Source: a virus. Taken from it: a stretch of 43,430 nucleotides of DNA. Below are positions 7,677 through 15,307 of this stretch, piece after piece. How positions within the stretch are numbered: position 1 is the stretch's first letter; each line of letters starts with the position of its first letter. The stretch covers positions 1-43,430 of the IMG/VR virus record IMGVR_UViG_3300031566_000109; one strand, given 5' to 3'. The position numbers and the translations under genes are program-made. The notes under the pieces are model-generated. The model had not been told where the DNA came from and ran no database searches. It was given only the letters and a program-made list of their open reading frames with translations.

Positions 7677-7725
7677 CATATATAGCGCAACGGGTTATGT
7701 GACAGAAAACCTATTCTTATGTGAT
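7655..7725 (+). repeat. Three TTATGTGAY direct repeats, candidate attP arm sites
   Basis: TTATGTGAC at 7655-7663, TTATGTGAC at 7695-7703 and TTATGTGAT at 7717-7725 lie in the same orientation at the 3' end of int and just after it. Short direct repeats next to int are typical of arm-type sites bound by the N-terminal domain of tyrosine integrases. The crossover core was not identified. Confidence 0.5.
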
Positions 7726-8295
7726 ACCGGCCAAAGCGTCAGGCCGCCTTAAATAAACCGCGTCGGGAGAGATACCTTGACACGGACGGTGCAGACGGAG
7801 CTGCTGCACTATTAAGTAGACCGGCGGCGACTTTCTTTCCACATTTCCATTTAACGGATACGACTACAACTTCCCTTCTTTGTCCCGCCGGTGCAATCAT
7901 CCAATCTTTGCTTGCTGGCGGCGTGAAAAAATCAGGGAGCCTGATTCGTAGCAAGTAGCGGCTTAGGACAGGGAAACGCCACAACCCCTATGGCACTCAT
8001 GTAGGCTTAGCTCGAAGGCGAATGGGGTTCCGCCAGTCGTATTTGCCAAGTCGTAGATATGGGCCTGAGCCTGTCCAGCGAGCATTTTTGTCGGCGGCGG
8101 CGAGCAATCGCTTGGCTACGAGCAGGGGAATACTAACGTATGCCAAAAACTCGGTCGAGTTGACCGCTCGGCGAAGAGCCACAAGGTCATTAAGCCCTAA
8201 TCCTGCCCGCCGACAGTTATCATTTATTCAGCTTCAAACCCTCCTCTTGGGGGTTGGCGACCTCCTCCCGCTGACCCCTATTTTCAGACTTCAAC

Positions 8296-8336
8296 GGGGT
8301 CGGGTTCTCCTCCTCCTCTCCCTCCAGCCCGACCCC
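8296..8336 (+). repeat. GGGGTCGGG/CCCGACCCC inverted repeat with polypyrimidine loop
   Basis: Perfect 9-base arms (8296-8304 and 8328-8336) enclose a 23-base loop of almost pure C and T. No T-run follows, so it is not a classical terminator. It may be an RNA stem-loop or a protein site. Confidence 0.5.
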
Positions 8337-8354
8337 ATATTATTGAAAACGTCA

Positions 8355-8420
8355 GGGGGTGGCGACTGAATTTCTGTTAACCCCAGAAATAGGTTTATAC
8401 ACAAGATACAAGCCGCCCCC
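8355..8420 (+). promoter_or_regulatory. Nested stem structure in the leader of the 8445 gene
   Basis: GGGGGTGGC (8355-8363) can pair with GCCGCCCCC (8412-8420) with one G-U pair. Inside it ATTTCTG (8370-8376) pairs with CAGAAAT (8384-8390) around a 7-base loop. The ribosome site AAAGGA follows, before the ATG at 8445. This is a candidate translational or transcriptional control element. Confidence 0.4.
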
Positions 8421-8444
8421 ATTTTTGAAGAAAGGATTGAAATT

Positions 8445-9032
8445 ATGAAATACTCACTGGATAAAACTTGGGAACTGTGTCTGGAAATGTGGCCAGACCT
8501 TGTGGCCGAGTGGAAGAAAACAGGCAAAGATATAATAGTCTTAAAAGGGAACTGGATGGAAAGAAAAGGCTTTGAGGATATTCTGAATGATTGTTTTTTC
8601 TGCCATTATGCTGGCCAGGACGAGTATGGAGGCGCAGATTGTACTAATTGTCCTGCCATACTGGTTGACCCTGGTTTTGATTGCAAAAATAGTAATTACT
8701 ATTATCGTGACAAGCCCGACCTTTTCCTCGCCAAAATCGTGGAACTAAACAAAAGGAGATTAAAAATGAAATGCGCAAAGCTAATATGTAGTGACGGAAC
8801 GGAAGTAGAAATCAGCGAAGAAACAGAGCGAAACCTGAGAGAGAAATTCGGCAAGAAAAAGGAGTTTGAACCAATTCAGTTGTGTCACCTTCGGGTAGAC
8901 GTGGCAGGGGGGGGGGCTTATGCAATCCTAAGTTGGTATAATTCGTCCAACACCTGTTCCGCCACTCTTGGCGACCTCCGCCGAACAATCGCCGCCATTC
9001 AATCGGCCATAGACTATATCGAGAAGAAATGA
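8445..9032 (+). CDS. Hypothetical Cys-rich protein with internal start
   Basis: The protein has 195 residues. The N-terminal half has CFFCHYA (about residues 50-56), CTNC and a later Cys, typical of a small phage zinc domain. At residue 108 an in-frame ATG (8766) is preceded by AAAGGAGATTAAAA, so a separate C-terminal product of 87 residues is likely. The second half is a different module with KLICSDGTEVEISEET and a closing helix. A run of ten G (8907-8916) lies in the second half. It looks like a fusion of two small genes in which the second gene's ribosome site was kept. Function unknown. Confidence 0.7.
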   Translation: MKYSLDKTWELCLEMWPDLVAEWKKTGKDIIVLKGNWMERKGFEDILNDCFFCHYAGQDEYGGADCTNCPAILVDPGFDCKNSNYYYRDKPDLFLAKIVELNKRRLKMKCAKLICSDGTEVEISEETERNLREKFGKKKEFEPIQLCHLRVDVAGGGAYAILSWYNSSNTCSATLGDLRRTIAAIQSAIDYIEKK

Positions 9033-9358
9033 AAACCCTCATACTCACAATCTGTTTACTGTTAGCCGGTCAACCGGCTGCTAAACGTATGCGCGTCACG
9101 GCTTATTGTCCTTGTGAGAAATGTTGCGGCGAGTGGGCTGATGGTTATTTTGCTGATGGTACACCCGTTGGCGGCTTGGTGGTAGCTGCGCCAAAGAATA
9201 TACCGTTTGGAACTAAACTCGACATACCTGGCTACGGCATAGCGGTTGTTAGGGACAGGGGCGGGGCGATAAAGGGAAACAAATTAGACGTTTACTTTGA
9301 CACCCACCAGGAAGCCCTGAATTGGGGGGTGCAGTATTTGGAAGTGAGGACAAAATGA
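9029..9358 (+). CDS. Exported 3D-domain (RlpA/MltA-like) wall enzyme
   Basis: The protein has 109 residues: a signal peptide (MKTLILTICLLLAGQPA), then a complete 3D domain. VTAYCPCEKCCG begins the double-psi barrel, and the three Asp that name the domain are D76 (VRDRGG), D87 (LDVYF) and D91 (FDTHQEA). In MltA and related proteins this fold cleaves glycan strands, so peptidoglycan remodelling or lysis in the periplasm is likely. The extra CxC...CC motif suggests disulfides or metal. It overlaps the previous gene by 4 bases and the next by 4. Confidence 0.85.
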   Translation: MKTLILTICLLLAGQPAAKRMRVTAYCPCEKCCGEWADGYFADGTPVGGLVVAAPKNIPFGTKLDIPGYGIAVVRDRGGAIKGNKLDVYFDTHQEALNWGVQYLEVRTK

Positions 9359-9774
9359 GACCCCGCGCTTTCAATCATTCCGTTACTGATGTGCCGCCAA
9401 AGCTGGCTGATACGCCGCTAATCGACTATGCGATGCGCAAAAGGGAGATACCGCCACTGGCACACAGAGACGACCCAAAACCGAGCTTTATCGCCGCCGA
9501 CAAACTTCTCGAATTAAATACGGTCGAGAAGCAAATTGCCTTTATGGTAGTTGAATTAAAAAAGCATGACTGGCATCGAGGTCGAGAGCGGATAGAGGGC
9601 TGGACGTGGATGGAGTTGGCAGACGAAATCGACAAGGTTAAAAGAGTTGAATATTACTATATGTTCCAGCGGAGAGCCAGTATCGCAAAAAGGCGGGGGA
9701 AGATTCACGTAGAAATGGAGCGAAAATGCAATTATACCGGCAACCCCGTGCAGGCGTGGAGGGCAGGATTATGA
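9355..9774 (+). CDS. Hypothetical helical protein
   Basis: The ATG at 9355 overlaps the stop of the 3D gene (ATGA) and is preferred over an upstream non-ATG start at 9322. The product has 139 residues, with a helix-turn-helix-like segment in the second half (TVEKQIAFMVVELKKHDW then WTWMELADEIDKV) and a basic RRASIAKRRGK patch, consistent with a winged or HTH DNA-binding fold. No family recognised. It lies directly ahead of the recombination genes. Confidence 0.7.
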   Translation: MRPRAFNHSVTDVPPKLADTPLIDYAMRKREIPPLAHRDDPKPSFIAADKLLELNTVEKQIAFMVVELKKHDWHRGRERIEGWTWMELADEIDKVKRVEYYYMFQRRASIAKRRGKIHVEMERKCNYTGNPVQAWRAGL

Positions 9775-9941
9775 ACGAAACAAAATTTCCAAGCGAGAGT
9801 TATCAGGTTTCTATGCACCTTGACATTCGCTGCCCTATCTGTGGCAACGAGGTTGTCGAACACCCGCTACATAAAGAGGACGAGCCGGTAGAACACGAAG
9901 ATTACTGGCATCACAAACGCTGTTTAGAAAAGAGGACTTGA
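9771..9941 (+). CDS. Small zinc-binding protein
   Basis: The protein has 56 residues and starts at the ATG overlapping the previous stop (ATGA), preceded by GGCAGGA. CPIC (residues 21-24) and HHKRC (about 47-51) form a likely C2HC zinc site. Function unknown. Confidence 0.65.
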   Translation: MNETKFPSESYQVSMHLDIRCPICGNEVVEHPLHKEDEPVEHEDYWHHKRCLEKRT

Positions 9942-9975
9942 AAGCAGAAATGACAAATATGACGGAGCAAGAAGA

Positions 9976-10581
9976 ATGAAGATGTACCAATGCGTACAAG
10001 GCAGTGATGAATGGTTTGCTGTTAAGCTCGGCAAGGTATCTGCAAGCCACTTCTCAGAGGTTTTAAACAAAGCGACTGGCCGTAAGACTTATATGTATAG
10101 ACTGCTTGCTGAAAGGCTTTCTGGCGAGCCACAGGAGTCCTACAACAACAAAGCCATGGAAACGGGCATCGAAACCGAGCCGGAGGCAAGGGCTTACTAC
10201 GAGGCGTTACACGGCCAAATAGAGCAGGTAGGGTTTGTGGAACTTAACGATGATGTTGGCTGCTCTCCTGATGGGCTGGTTGGCCTTGACGGGCTGGTGG
10301 AGATTAAATGCCCCTACCCCTCAACACATATACAATACATCGACAAAAACAAAATGCCAGCGAATTATATACCACAGGTTCAGGGTCAACTTTGGGTAAC
10401 TGGCCGGAAGTGGTGTGACTTTGTATCGTTTGACCCGCGAGTCAAAGCAAGGCCCTTCTGGATGATACGAGTACAGAGGGATGAAAAATACATCAAAGTT
10501 TTGTCATTAGCGGTTGAAACCTTTGTCGGCGAAATGAAGGAACTGGAAGAAAAAATTGTTGGCAAGAAAATAAATTTTTGA
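9976..10581 (+). CDS. YqaJ-like viral recombinase (lambda-exonuclease family)
   Basis: The protein has 201 residues. QGSDEWFAVKLGKVSAS at the start, METGIETEPEA (about 61-71), CSPDGL with D99, and VEIKCP with E109 and K111 are the signature blocks of the YqaJ/lambda Exo PD-(D/E)XK family. Gln residues in YIPQVQGQLW also fit. It should degrade the 5' strand of double-strand ends to give 3' overhangs for the annealing protein encoded nearby. With ERF and SSB it forms a complete phage recombination pathway. Confidence 0.92.
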   Translation: MKMYQCVQGSDEWFAVKLGKVSASHFSEVLNKATGRKTYMYRLLAERLSGEPQESYNNKAMETGIETEPEARAYYEALHGQIEQVGFVELNDDVGCSPDGLVGLDGLVEIKCPYPSTHIQYIDKNKMPANYIPQVQGQLWVTGRKWCDFVSFDPRVKARPFWMIRVQRDEKYIKVLSLAVETFVGEMKELEEKIVGKKINF

Positions 10582-10593
10582 AAGGAATAAATT

Positions 10594-11298
10594 ATGGAAG
10601 CTATTGTGGAATCTGTCGTGCCCGTAGAGGTTCAGAAGAAAATCCAAGAAACAGAAGCCTTGTCAACTGCCTATGCCGGCTACAGTATTGATTGTCCCGA
10701 AAAATATCAAGCATCGGCGGCAGACCTTAAACTCATCAAGACTAAATTCAAGGAATTGACTGATACTCGAATGAGCTTGACCCGCCCAATAGAGGAAAGC
10801 AAGAAAAGGATTATCGCCCTTTTCCAGCGGCCCCTTGATTTCTTATCTCAAGCTGAATTGTCTATTAAAAAAGCAATGGTCGGCTGGCAAACGGAACAGG
10901 AAAGAATCCGCCGAGCAGAACAGGCGAGATTAGATGAGATACAACGCAAAGAGGCCGAGAAGCTACGGCAACAGGCCGAGAAAGAAGCTGCCCGGGCGGA
11001 GTCCCTAAAAACAGAAAAAGGTCAAGCTGCTGCACTCGCCAAAGCAGAAGAGCTGAAAGCTAAGGCGGAAGTGGTCACATCTATAACCCCAACCGTCGAA
11101 AGCAAGGTCGAGGAGGTTGAGGGCGTTTCGACAAGGAAGATATGGAAATTCAAGATAGTCGATGTCAATAAGATACCAAGGGAGTATCTAATCCCGGACG
11201 AAAAATATATCGGCCAAATTGTTCGTGCGTCTAAGGGCAAAAAGCTAATCGAGGGAATTGAAATATACTCAGAAGATGTAATTTCTTCAAGAACCTAA
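10594..11298 (+). CDS. Coiled-coil protein of the phage recombination cluster
   Basis: The protein has 234 residues. A helical N-terminal region leads to a strongly charged coiled coil (about residues 95-160, repeated RRAEQ, RKEAEK and KAEELK patterns). The C-terminal domain contains KIPREYLIPDEK and VRASKGKKLIEGIEIY, which I recognise as common in phage proteins placed between YqaJ nucleases and annealases. It probably works with them, but its biochemical role is unknown. The start has AAAGGAATAA upstream. Confidence 0.8.
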   Translation: MEAIVESVVPVEVQKKIQETEALSTAYAGYSIDCPEKYQASAADLKLIKTKFKELTDTRMSLTRPIEESKKRIIALFQRPLDFLSQAELSIKKAMVGWQTEQERIRRAEQARLDEIQRKEAEKLRQQAEKEAARAESLKTEKGQAAALAKAEELKAKAEVVTSITPTVESKVEEVEGVSTRKIWKFKIVDVNKIPREYLIPDEKYIGQIVRASKGKKLIEGIEIYSEDVISSRT

Positions 11299-11308
11299 GA
11301 GGTGAATT

Positions 11309-12127
11309 ATGGAACTACTGAACAAAATCCAGCAGGAATTAAAAGTCAAAAAGAACAAATATCATAAGCACAGCAACTTTTGGTATCGAAGTGCCGAGGA
11401 CATACTTGAGGCAGTGAAACCGCTGTTGGGCGAAAATATATTGACGATGCAGGACGAGGTGGTGCAGCTCGGTGATAGGTATTATGTCAAAGCGACAGTA
11501 ACGCTAAGAGACGCAGGCGGCAAGGCAATAATAGATTCGACCGCTTTCGCCCGTGAAGTCGCAGAGCGGAAGGGTATGAGTCCAGACCAAATCACCGGAG
11601 CAGCTTCCAGCTACGCCCGCAAGTATGCCCTTAACGGACTATTTTGCATTGATGACGCTCAAGACGCAGACTTAACAGAGAACGGAGATTTACCCCAAAA
11701 ACCAACGGCAGATGAGGAAAAGGTTTTAGCTGCAATTTGCAAACAACTGGAGAAACAGACCAAAAAGAAAGTTATCAAAAACCGCGTAGCTGCAATTTAC
11801 CATACGGAGCTTAATAAGTACCCCTCCGACCCCGAACGTATCACCGCGGCGATAGAATGGCTTGTGGGACTTAATAGGGAGGATGAGTGGACGGAAAGTG
11901 CTGATATGGAAAAGTTAAACAAACTGCTCGACCAGGCGTTTTTTGAGTTCGAGACCGTGAATAAAACTTATCTTGAGGACAAGGACGGCAAAGAGAAGTT
12001 CTGCAACAATGCTTTTATTCGTGCTGTTACAAAGGAGTTTGGCGGCCTGCCGGAGAACAAGACAGTTGAGGAAATAGTCGCAGCAATCAATCCCGAAGAT
12101 GTCGCTGTAAAAGTGAAGGAGAAGTAA
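11309..12127 (+). CDS. erf: ERF-family single-strand annealing protein
   Basis: The protein has 272 residues. The N-terminal part has FWYRSAEDILEAVKPLL, and residues 95-117 contain the ERF hallmark GAASSYARKYALNGLFCIDDA followed by DAD. The C-terminal half is a linker plus a charged helical domain. ERF proteins anneal complementary single strands during phage recombination and genome circularisation. It follows the YqaJ and coiled-coil genes and overlaps ssb by one base (TAATG). Confidence 0.92.
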   Translation: MELLNKIQQELKVKKNKYHKHSNFWYRSAEDILEAVKPLLGENILTMQDEVVQLGDRYYVKATVTLRDAGGKAIIDSTAFAREVAERKGMSPDQITGAASSYARKYALNGLFCIDDAQDADLTENGDLPQKPTADEEKVLAAICKQLEKQTKKKVIKNRVAAIYHTELNKYPSDPERITAAIEWLVGLNREDEWTESADMEKLNKLLDQAFFEFETVNKTYLEDKDGKEKFCNNAFIRAVTKEFGGLPENKTVEEIVAAINPEDVAVKVKEK

Positions 12128-12528
12128 TGAATGTGAATAAAGTTTTTTTGGCAGGGAATTTGACCCGCAACCCCGAATTGAAGTATCTACCAAGCCAGAC
12201 GGCGGTTGTCGAATTTGGTATGGCGATAAACAGGGAATGGAAAGACAAAGCCGGAGAGAAGCAATCAGAAGTCTGTTTTGTTGACTGCGTTGCTTTCGGC
12301 AAGATGGCAGAGAATATCAACAAGTACGTCGGAAAGGGTGACCCGTTCTTTGTTGAAGGCCGACTGACGTTTGATAGCTGGGCGGCACAGGACGGCAGCA
12401 AGCGAAGCAAACACCGGGTGACGGTGGAGAATTTCCAGTTTTTAGGCTCGCCGAAACAAAGTGAACCGAGAAGCGAAGAACGAATGGAATCTGATAAACA
12501 AGCAAAAGGTAAGGATGTGAATTTCTAA
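12127..12528 (+). CDS. ssb: Single-stranded DNA-binding protein
   Basis: The protein has 133 residues with a standard OB fold: MNVNKVFLAGNLTRNPELKY, then FGMAINREWKD, VDCVAFGKMAENI and KGDPFFVEGRLTFDSW. The tail is short and ends GKDVNF; the acidic DDDIPF tip of bacterial SSB is reduced to one Asp before a final Phe. It should coat strands made by the exonuclease and help ERF. Confidence 0.95.
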   Translation: MNVNKVFLAGNLTRNPELKYLPSQTAVVEFGMAINREWKDKAGEKQSEVCFVDCVAFGKMAENINKYVGKGDPFFVEGRLTFDSWAAQDGSKRSKHRVTVENFQFLGSPKQSEPRSEERMESDKQAKGKDVNF

Positions 12529-12545
12529 AGGAAACGAGGGCAAGG

Positions 12546-13016
12546 ATGCCTGTGTATCAAGTGAAATCAATAGTTGAAGGACAGCCTACTTTTGAGAAGC
12601 CGCTGAACGAGATACTTGCAGAACTCAAAGCAGGGGGAGCAGTAAAGACCCTAACACCTCTTGAGTATATCACGGACCAGCAACGCAAATGGTACAAGGG
12701 GATATGCCTGAGAGACCTTGTAAAACACGACGAGAACGGAGAAACAAAGGCGTGGTGGGATATGGAGGTAAAGAAAGTGTGCAACGGCCTTGAGTATCTC
12801 AAAAAGGAAATTTTCTTTTTTGAAGATGGGGCAGGAGGTCGGTTTGGGGTTGGCAGATTAACCACAAAGAACGTAGGCAAAAAGAATATGACAGCTTTTA
12901 TTGAGGAAATATTGTCTAAGGCGATGGTGAAGGGCTGGCCTATCGGCCCACCGGACCCAGAGTTAAGAGTTGGCTACAAGGAAAACAAAACCAAAGAGGA
13001 AAGCGAGGCCGAGTAA
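12546..13016 (+). CDS. NinB-like recombination protein (tentative)
   Basis: The protein has 156 residues. ITDQQRKWYKGICLRDLVKH, TKAWWDMEVKK and KNVGKKNMTAFIEEILSKA with a final PPDPEL match the layout of NinB/Orf-type phage recombination proteins (a QR-x-W/Y-x6-L helix and a late MT-x-FIE helix). It sits next to ssb and upstream of the replication gene, as ninB-type genes often do. The assignment is from pattern only. Confidence 0.6.
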   Translation: MPVYQVKSIVEGQPTFEKPLNEILAELKAGGAVKTLTPLEYITDQQRKWYKGICLRDLVKHDENGETKAWWDMEVKKVCNGLEYLKKEIFFFEDGAGGRFGVGRLTTKNVGKKNMTAFIEEILSKAMVKGWPIGPPDPELRVGYKENKTKEESEAE

Positions 13017-13225
13017 TGGAAGTAACAGGTAGATTCTCCGGCGAAACTTCAAGCCCTGTAAAAGACGTAGTTTTTGAGATGGGTTACATAAAAGCCTTCG
13101 AGGGCTTAGATGATATGTGGATAGATTTTATCAATGAGAGGCTCAAAAAGATGAGCAAGGCCGAGCAGCTAATACTTTTGAATCAAATGGAAATTGCAAA
13201 TATCGAGGAAACACTAAAACGCTAA
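13016..13225 (+). CDS. Hypothetical small protein
   Basis: The protein has 69 residues and its ATG overlaps the previous stop (TAATG). The second half is helical (FINERLKKMSKAEQLILLNQMEIANIEE). No family recognised. Confidence 0.65.
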   Translation: MEVTGRFSGETSSPVKDVVFEMGYIKAFEGLDDMWIDFINERLKKMSKAEQLILLNQMEIANIEETLKR

Positions 13226-13241
13226 AGGAATAGCAGAAATC

Positions 13242-13427
13242 ATGGACGATAAACACAGGGAAGTCTCGAAGTCACGCATACCGCCTTACTCCCTAATCGA
13301 AATCTGTGTTAAGCTGCGCATATCATCCCTGCCCCCAGATTACCAAGACCCCTCGCCCGAAGTTTTGAACCGAATCCGGCAGGAGGAATACGCAGAATAT
13401 CTAAAGAGATTTGATGAGGACTTTTGA
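13242..13427 (+). CDS. Hypothetical small protein
   Basis: The protein has 61 residues and lies directly against the methyltransferase gene (TGA then ATG, no gap). Charged ends flank a middle with IEICVKLRISSLPPDYQDPSPE. No family recognised. Confidence 0.6.
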   Translation: MDDKHREVSKSRIPPYSLIEICVKLRISSLPPDYQDPSPEVLNRIRQEEYAEYLKRFDEDF

Positions 13428-14123
13428 ATGACCCTGCCAGTGAACAAGATAATATGCGGTGACTGCTTAGAGGTTATGGCCGACTGGCCTGACAACTGCG
13501 TGGACTTGGTGCTGACCGACCCGCCGTATGGGATAGGGGAGAGCAATAAAAAAAACCTGAGTAGGGGGAAGTGGGCTAATCCCACAAATTATGGCGAATA
13601 TGAGTGGGACAAAGGCAAAGTTTCTGATGAACACTTAATGAACGCCTGTAGAGTCGGGAAAAACCAAATTATCTTCGGCGGCAATTATTATGGCGGACTA
13701 CTTGGCGATACAAGCTGTTATGTTGTTTGGGATAAAGACAATGGTAAAAGCGACTTTGCTGATTGCGAATTGGCTTGGACATCATTTAAGACGGCCACAA
13801 AGCTGGTTAAGTGGAAATGGCAAGGAATGTTGCAAGAGGCAGGTCACCAAAAAGACTATCGCCAACACCCCACACAAAAGCCGCTCGGCGTGATGAAATG
13901 GATACTTGAACGATACAGCGAGATTGGCCAGTTAGTCCTCGACCCTTTCTGTGGCTCTGGCACTACCTGTGTAGCTGCTAAGATGTTAGGCCGCAACTAC
14001 ATAGGCATAGACATAAGCCCTGAGTATTGCAAGATTGCCGAGCAAAGACTTCGGGCTGTAGATACAGGCGTACCAGTTAAAGAGCAGCGTGCAGGCCAGA
14101 TGGCACTGTTTGAGGAAGGCTGA
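13428..14123 (+). CDS. DNA adenine-type methyltransferase (N6/N4 class, beta order)
   Basis: The protein has 231 residues. The catalytic motif IV DPPY is at 31-34 and the SAM motif I (DPFCGSGTT) at 172-180, which is the beta order of the D12/N6_N4 family. Motif X follows directly with HPTQKPLGVMKWIL. The target-recognition part is short (about 40-140). No restriction partner lies nearby, so it is an orphan enzyme, likely protecting phage DNA or marking it. The C-terminus contains QMALF (224-228), a good match to the bacterial sliding-clamp binding pentapeptide. Confidence 0.92.
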   Translation: MTLPVNKIICGDCLEVMADWPDNCVDLVLTDPPYGIGESNKKNLSRGKWANPTNYGEYEWDKGKVSDEHLMNACRVGKNQIIFGGNYYGGLLGDTSCYVVWDKDNGKSDFADCELAWTSFKTATKLVKWKWQGMLQEAGHQKDYRQHPTQKPLGVMKWILERYSEIGQLVLDPFCGSGTTCVAAKMLGRNYIGIDISPEYCKIAEQRLRAVDTGVPVKEQRAGQMALFEEG

Positions 14124-14125
14124 GT

Positions 14126-14839
14126 ATGTATAGCATAACAAATTATGACGAATTATATCGCCCTTACGACAAATCGGGAGGGGAGCTAAAAAAGCCTGAT
14201 TTTGTAAAGCTACCAGTAAAGCCAAAGGGGGATGGACTACAACTACTTTTAGAGCAAAAGCGGGGGTTAGAAGTCTTTGGTGTTTGGTGCTTATTGCTCG
14301 AAAAAACTACCGGCGAAAAGCCCCAAAATAGGGGCAAATTACTCAATCATAAAGAGGAGCCTGCAACAGTGGAGGAGATTGCGAGAGGAATTAGCCTTAG
14401 AACTAAAATAGGGCTGGTCAAACACGCCCTAACTGCTTTAACGACAATGGGTTGGCTAACTTTTTCCGGCGAAGCGGAACAAACTTCCGGTAAAGTTCCG
14501 CTTAATATAACTAAAGATAACTTAACTAAAGATAAGTACGGGGAATTTGTTTCCCTTACAAAAGAGGAGCATCAAAAACTAATCAAGAAATTCGGTGAAC
14601 AGCAGACGAAAGAGAAAATCGAAGACTTGAATTTGGGTATCGGCTCGAAGGGATATAAATATAAGTCCCACTACCACACGATTTTGAACTGGCATAGGCG
14701 AAGAGAAAAAGAGGGGAAGGCAAAGAGCGGCGAAGAGAAAGAGTGTATCAGAGGGGGGTGTGACGAGTGTGGCCCCGCAATCCACACAGACGATACCGGC
14801 CAGAAGTATTTTATGTGTAAGAGGCACGGAGGCAAATAA
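14126..14839 (+). CDS. Phage replication (initiator or replisome organiser) protein
   Basis: The protein has 237 residues. A winged-helix-like N-terminal region (about 20-115: GVWCLLLEKTTG, ATVEEIARGISL, VKHALTALTTMGWL) precedes a low-complexity linker. A C-terminal DnaD-like part (VSLTKEEHQKLIKKFG then IGSKGYKYKSHYHTILNW) matches phage replication proteins. It ends with a possible zinc ribbon (CDEC ... CKRHGGK). The DNA of the linker has a dyad and two 12-base direct repeats, a possible origin. The next gene starts in its stop codon. Confidence 0.75.
   Translation: MYSITNYDELYRPYDKSGGELKKPDFVKLPVKPKGDGLQLLLEQKRGLEVFGVWCLLLEKTTGEKPQNRGKLLNHKEEPATVEEIARGISLRTKIGLVKHALTALTTMGWLTFSGEAEQTSGKVPLNITKDNLTKDKYGEFVSLTKEEHQKLIKKFGEQQTKEKIEDLNLGIGSKGYKYKSHYHTILNWHRRREKEGKAKSGEEKECIRGGCDECGPAIHTDDTGQKYFMCKRHGGK
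14474..14535 (+). repeat. Candidate replication origin inside the replication gene
   Basis: GCGGAAC (14474-14480) and GTTCCGC (14495-14501) form a perfect dyad. AACTAAAGATAA occurs at 14509-14520 and again at 14524-14535 in an AT-rich stretch. Lambda and relatives place their origin iterons inside the initiator gene, so this is a candidate origin; only two iterons are present. Confidence 0.35.
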
Positions 14840-15291
14840 TGGCTAAAACCAAGAACCCCGAAAGACAGAAGTGCTGGGACGAATTTGCACATTACGTCCG
14901 GCTGAAAGGCTGTCTGGAGACTACGGGTATGGCCTTTGTGGGAATTTGTATCACCTGTGATGTCCAATATCACATTACTTATCTGGCGGCAGGGCATTAC
15001 GTTCCAGGTCGGCGCAACTCGGTTTTGCTGACGAAGAAGTTCATAGATATTCAATGCCGAAAGTGCAATGAAATATACAACGGGCAATCAAAGAAATATC
15101 GCAAGGTTTTAATCAAGAGGCACGGCAAGGACTTTGTGGACAGGTGGAAGAAAAGGCTGCTGGCTAAAATTATCCCCGACAAAGCAATTAAGTGGTCGGC
15201 GCGGCGCGAAAGATATAAGCGCAAGACCCAAAAACTATTAGAAGGTGACGGATACCGGACGTTCAAGGAAGTAACAAGTGACAGAATTTAA
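14839..15291 (+). CDS. ninG: NinG/Rap-like recombination endonuclease
   Basis: The protein has 150 residues. CITC, LAAGHYVPGRRNSVLL, IDIQCRKCNEIYNGQSKKY and LIKRHGKDF are the conserved blocks of lambda NinG/Rap, an HNH-fold zinc endonuclease that resolves recombination structures. The basic C-terminus (KWSARRERYKRKTQK) suits DNA binding. It starts in the stop of the replication gene. Confidence 0.88.
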   Translation: MAKTKNPERQKCWDEFAHYVRLKGCLETTGMAFVGICITCDVQYHITYLAAGHYVPGRRNSVLLTKKFIDIQCRKCNEIYNGQSKKYRKVLIKRHGKDFVDRWKKRLLAKIIPDKAIKWSARRERYKRKTQKLLEGDGYRTFKEVTSDRI

Positions 15292-15307
15292 TTTAAGGAG
15301 ACCATTT

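Larger units (their letters stand above)
7726..8444. other. Gene-poor region between int and the early genes
   Basis: No ORF here has a good ribosome site, recognisable fold or plausible composition. Minus frames at 7739-7984 and 7997-8182 and a plus frame at 8022-8369 are open, but their products look like random translation, and the minus pair starts from poor sites. The left part may contain the attP core. The right part (8296-8444) has several inverted repeats and probably forms a structured RNA leader for the gene at 8445. Confidence 0.5.

Noticed and set aside
7739-8182. Minus-strand ORFs of 81 and 61 codons between int and the early genes
   Set aside because: They use poor starts, have no ribosome site, and their products are low in recognisable structure. 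The stretch is better explained as attP/leader sequence.
8022-8369. Plus-strand 115-codon ORF in the same region
   Set aside because: Arg/Leu/Pro-rich translation of stem-loop and polypyrimidine DNA; no ribosome site.
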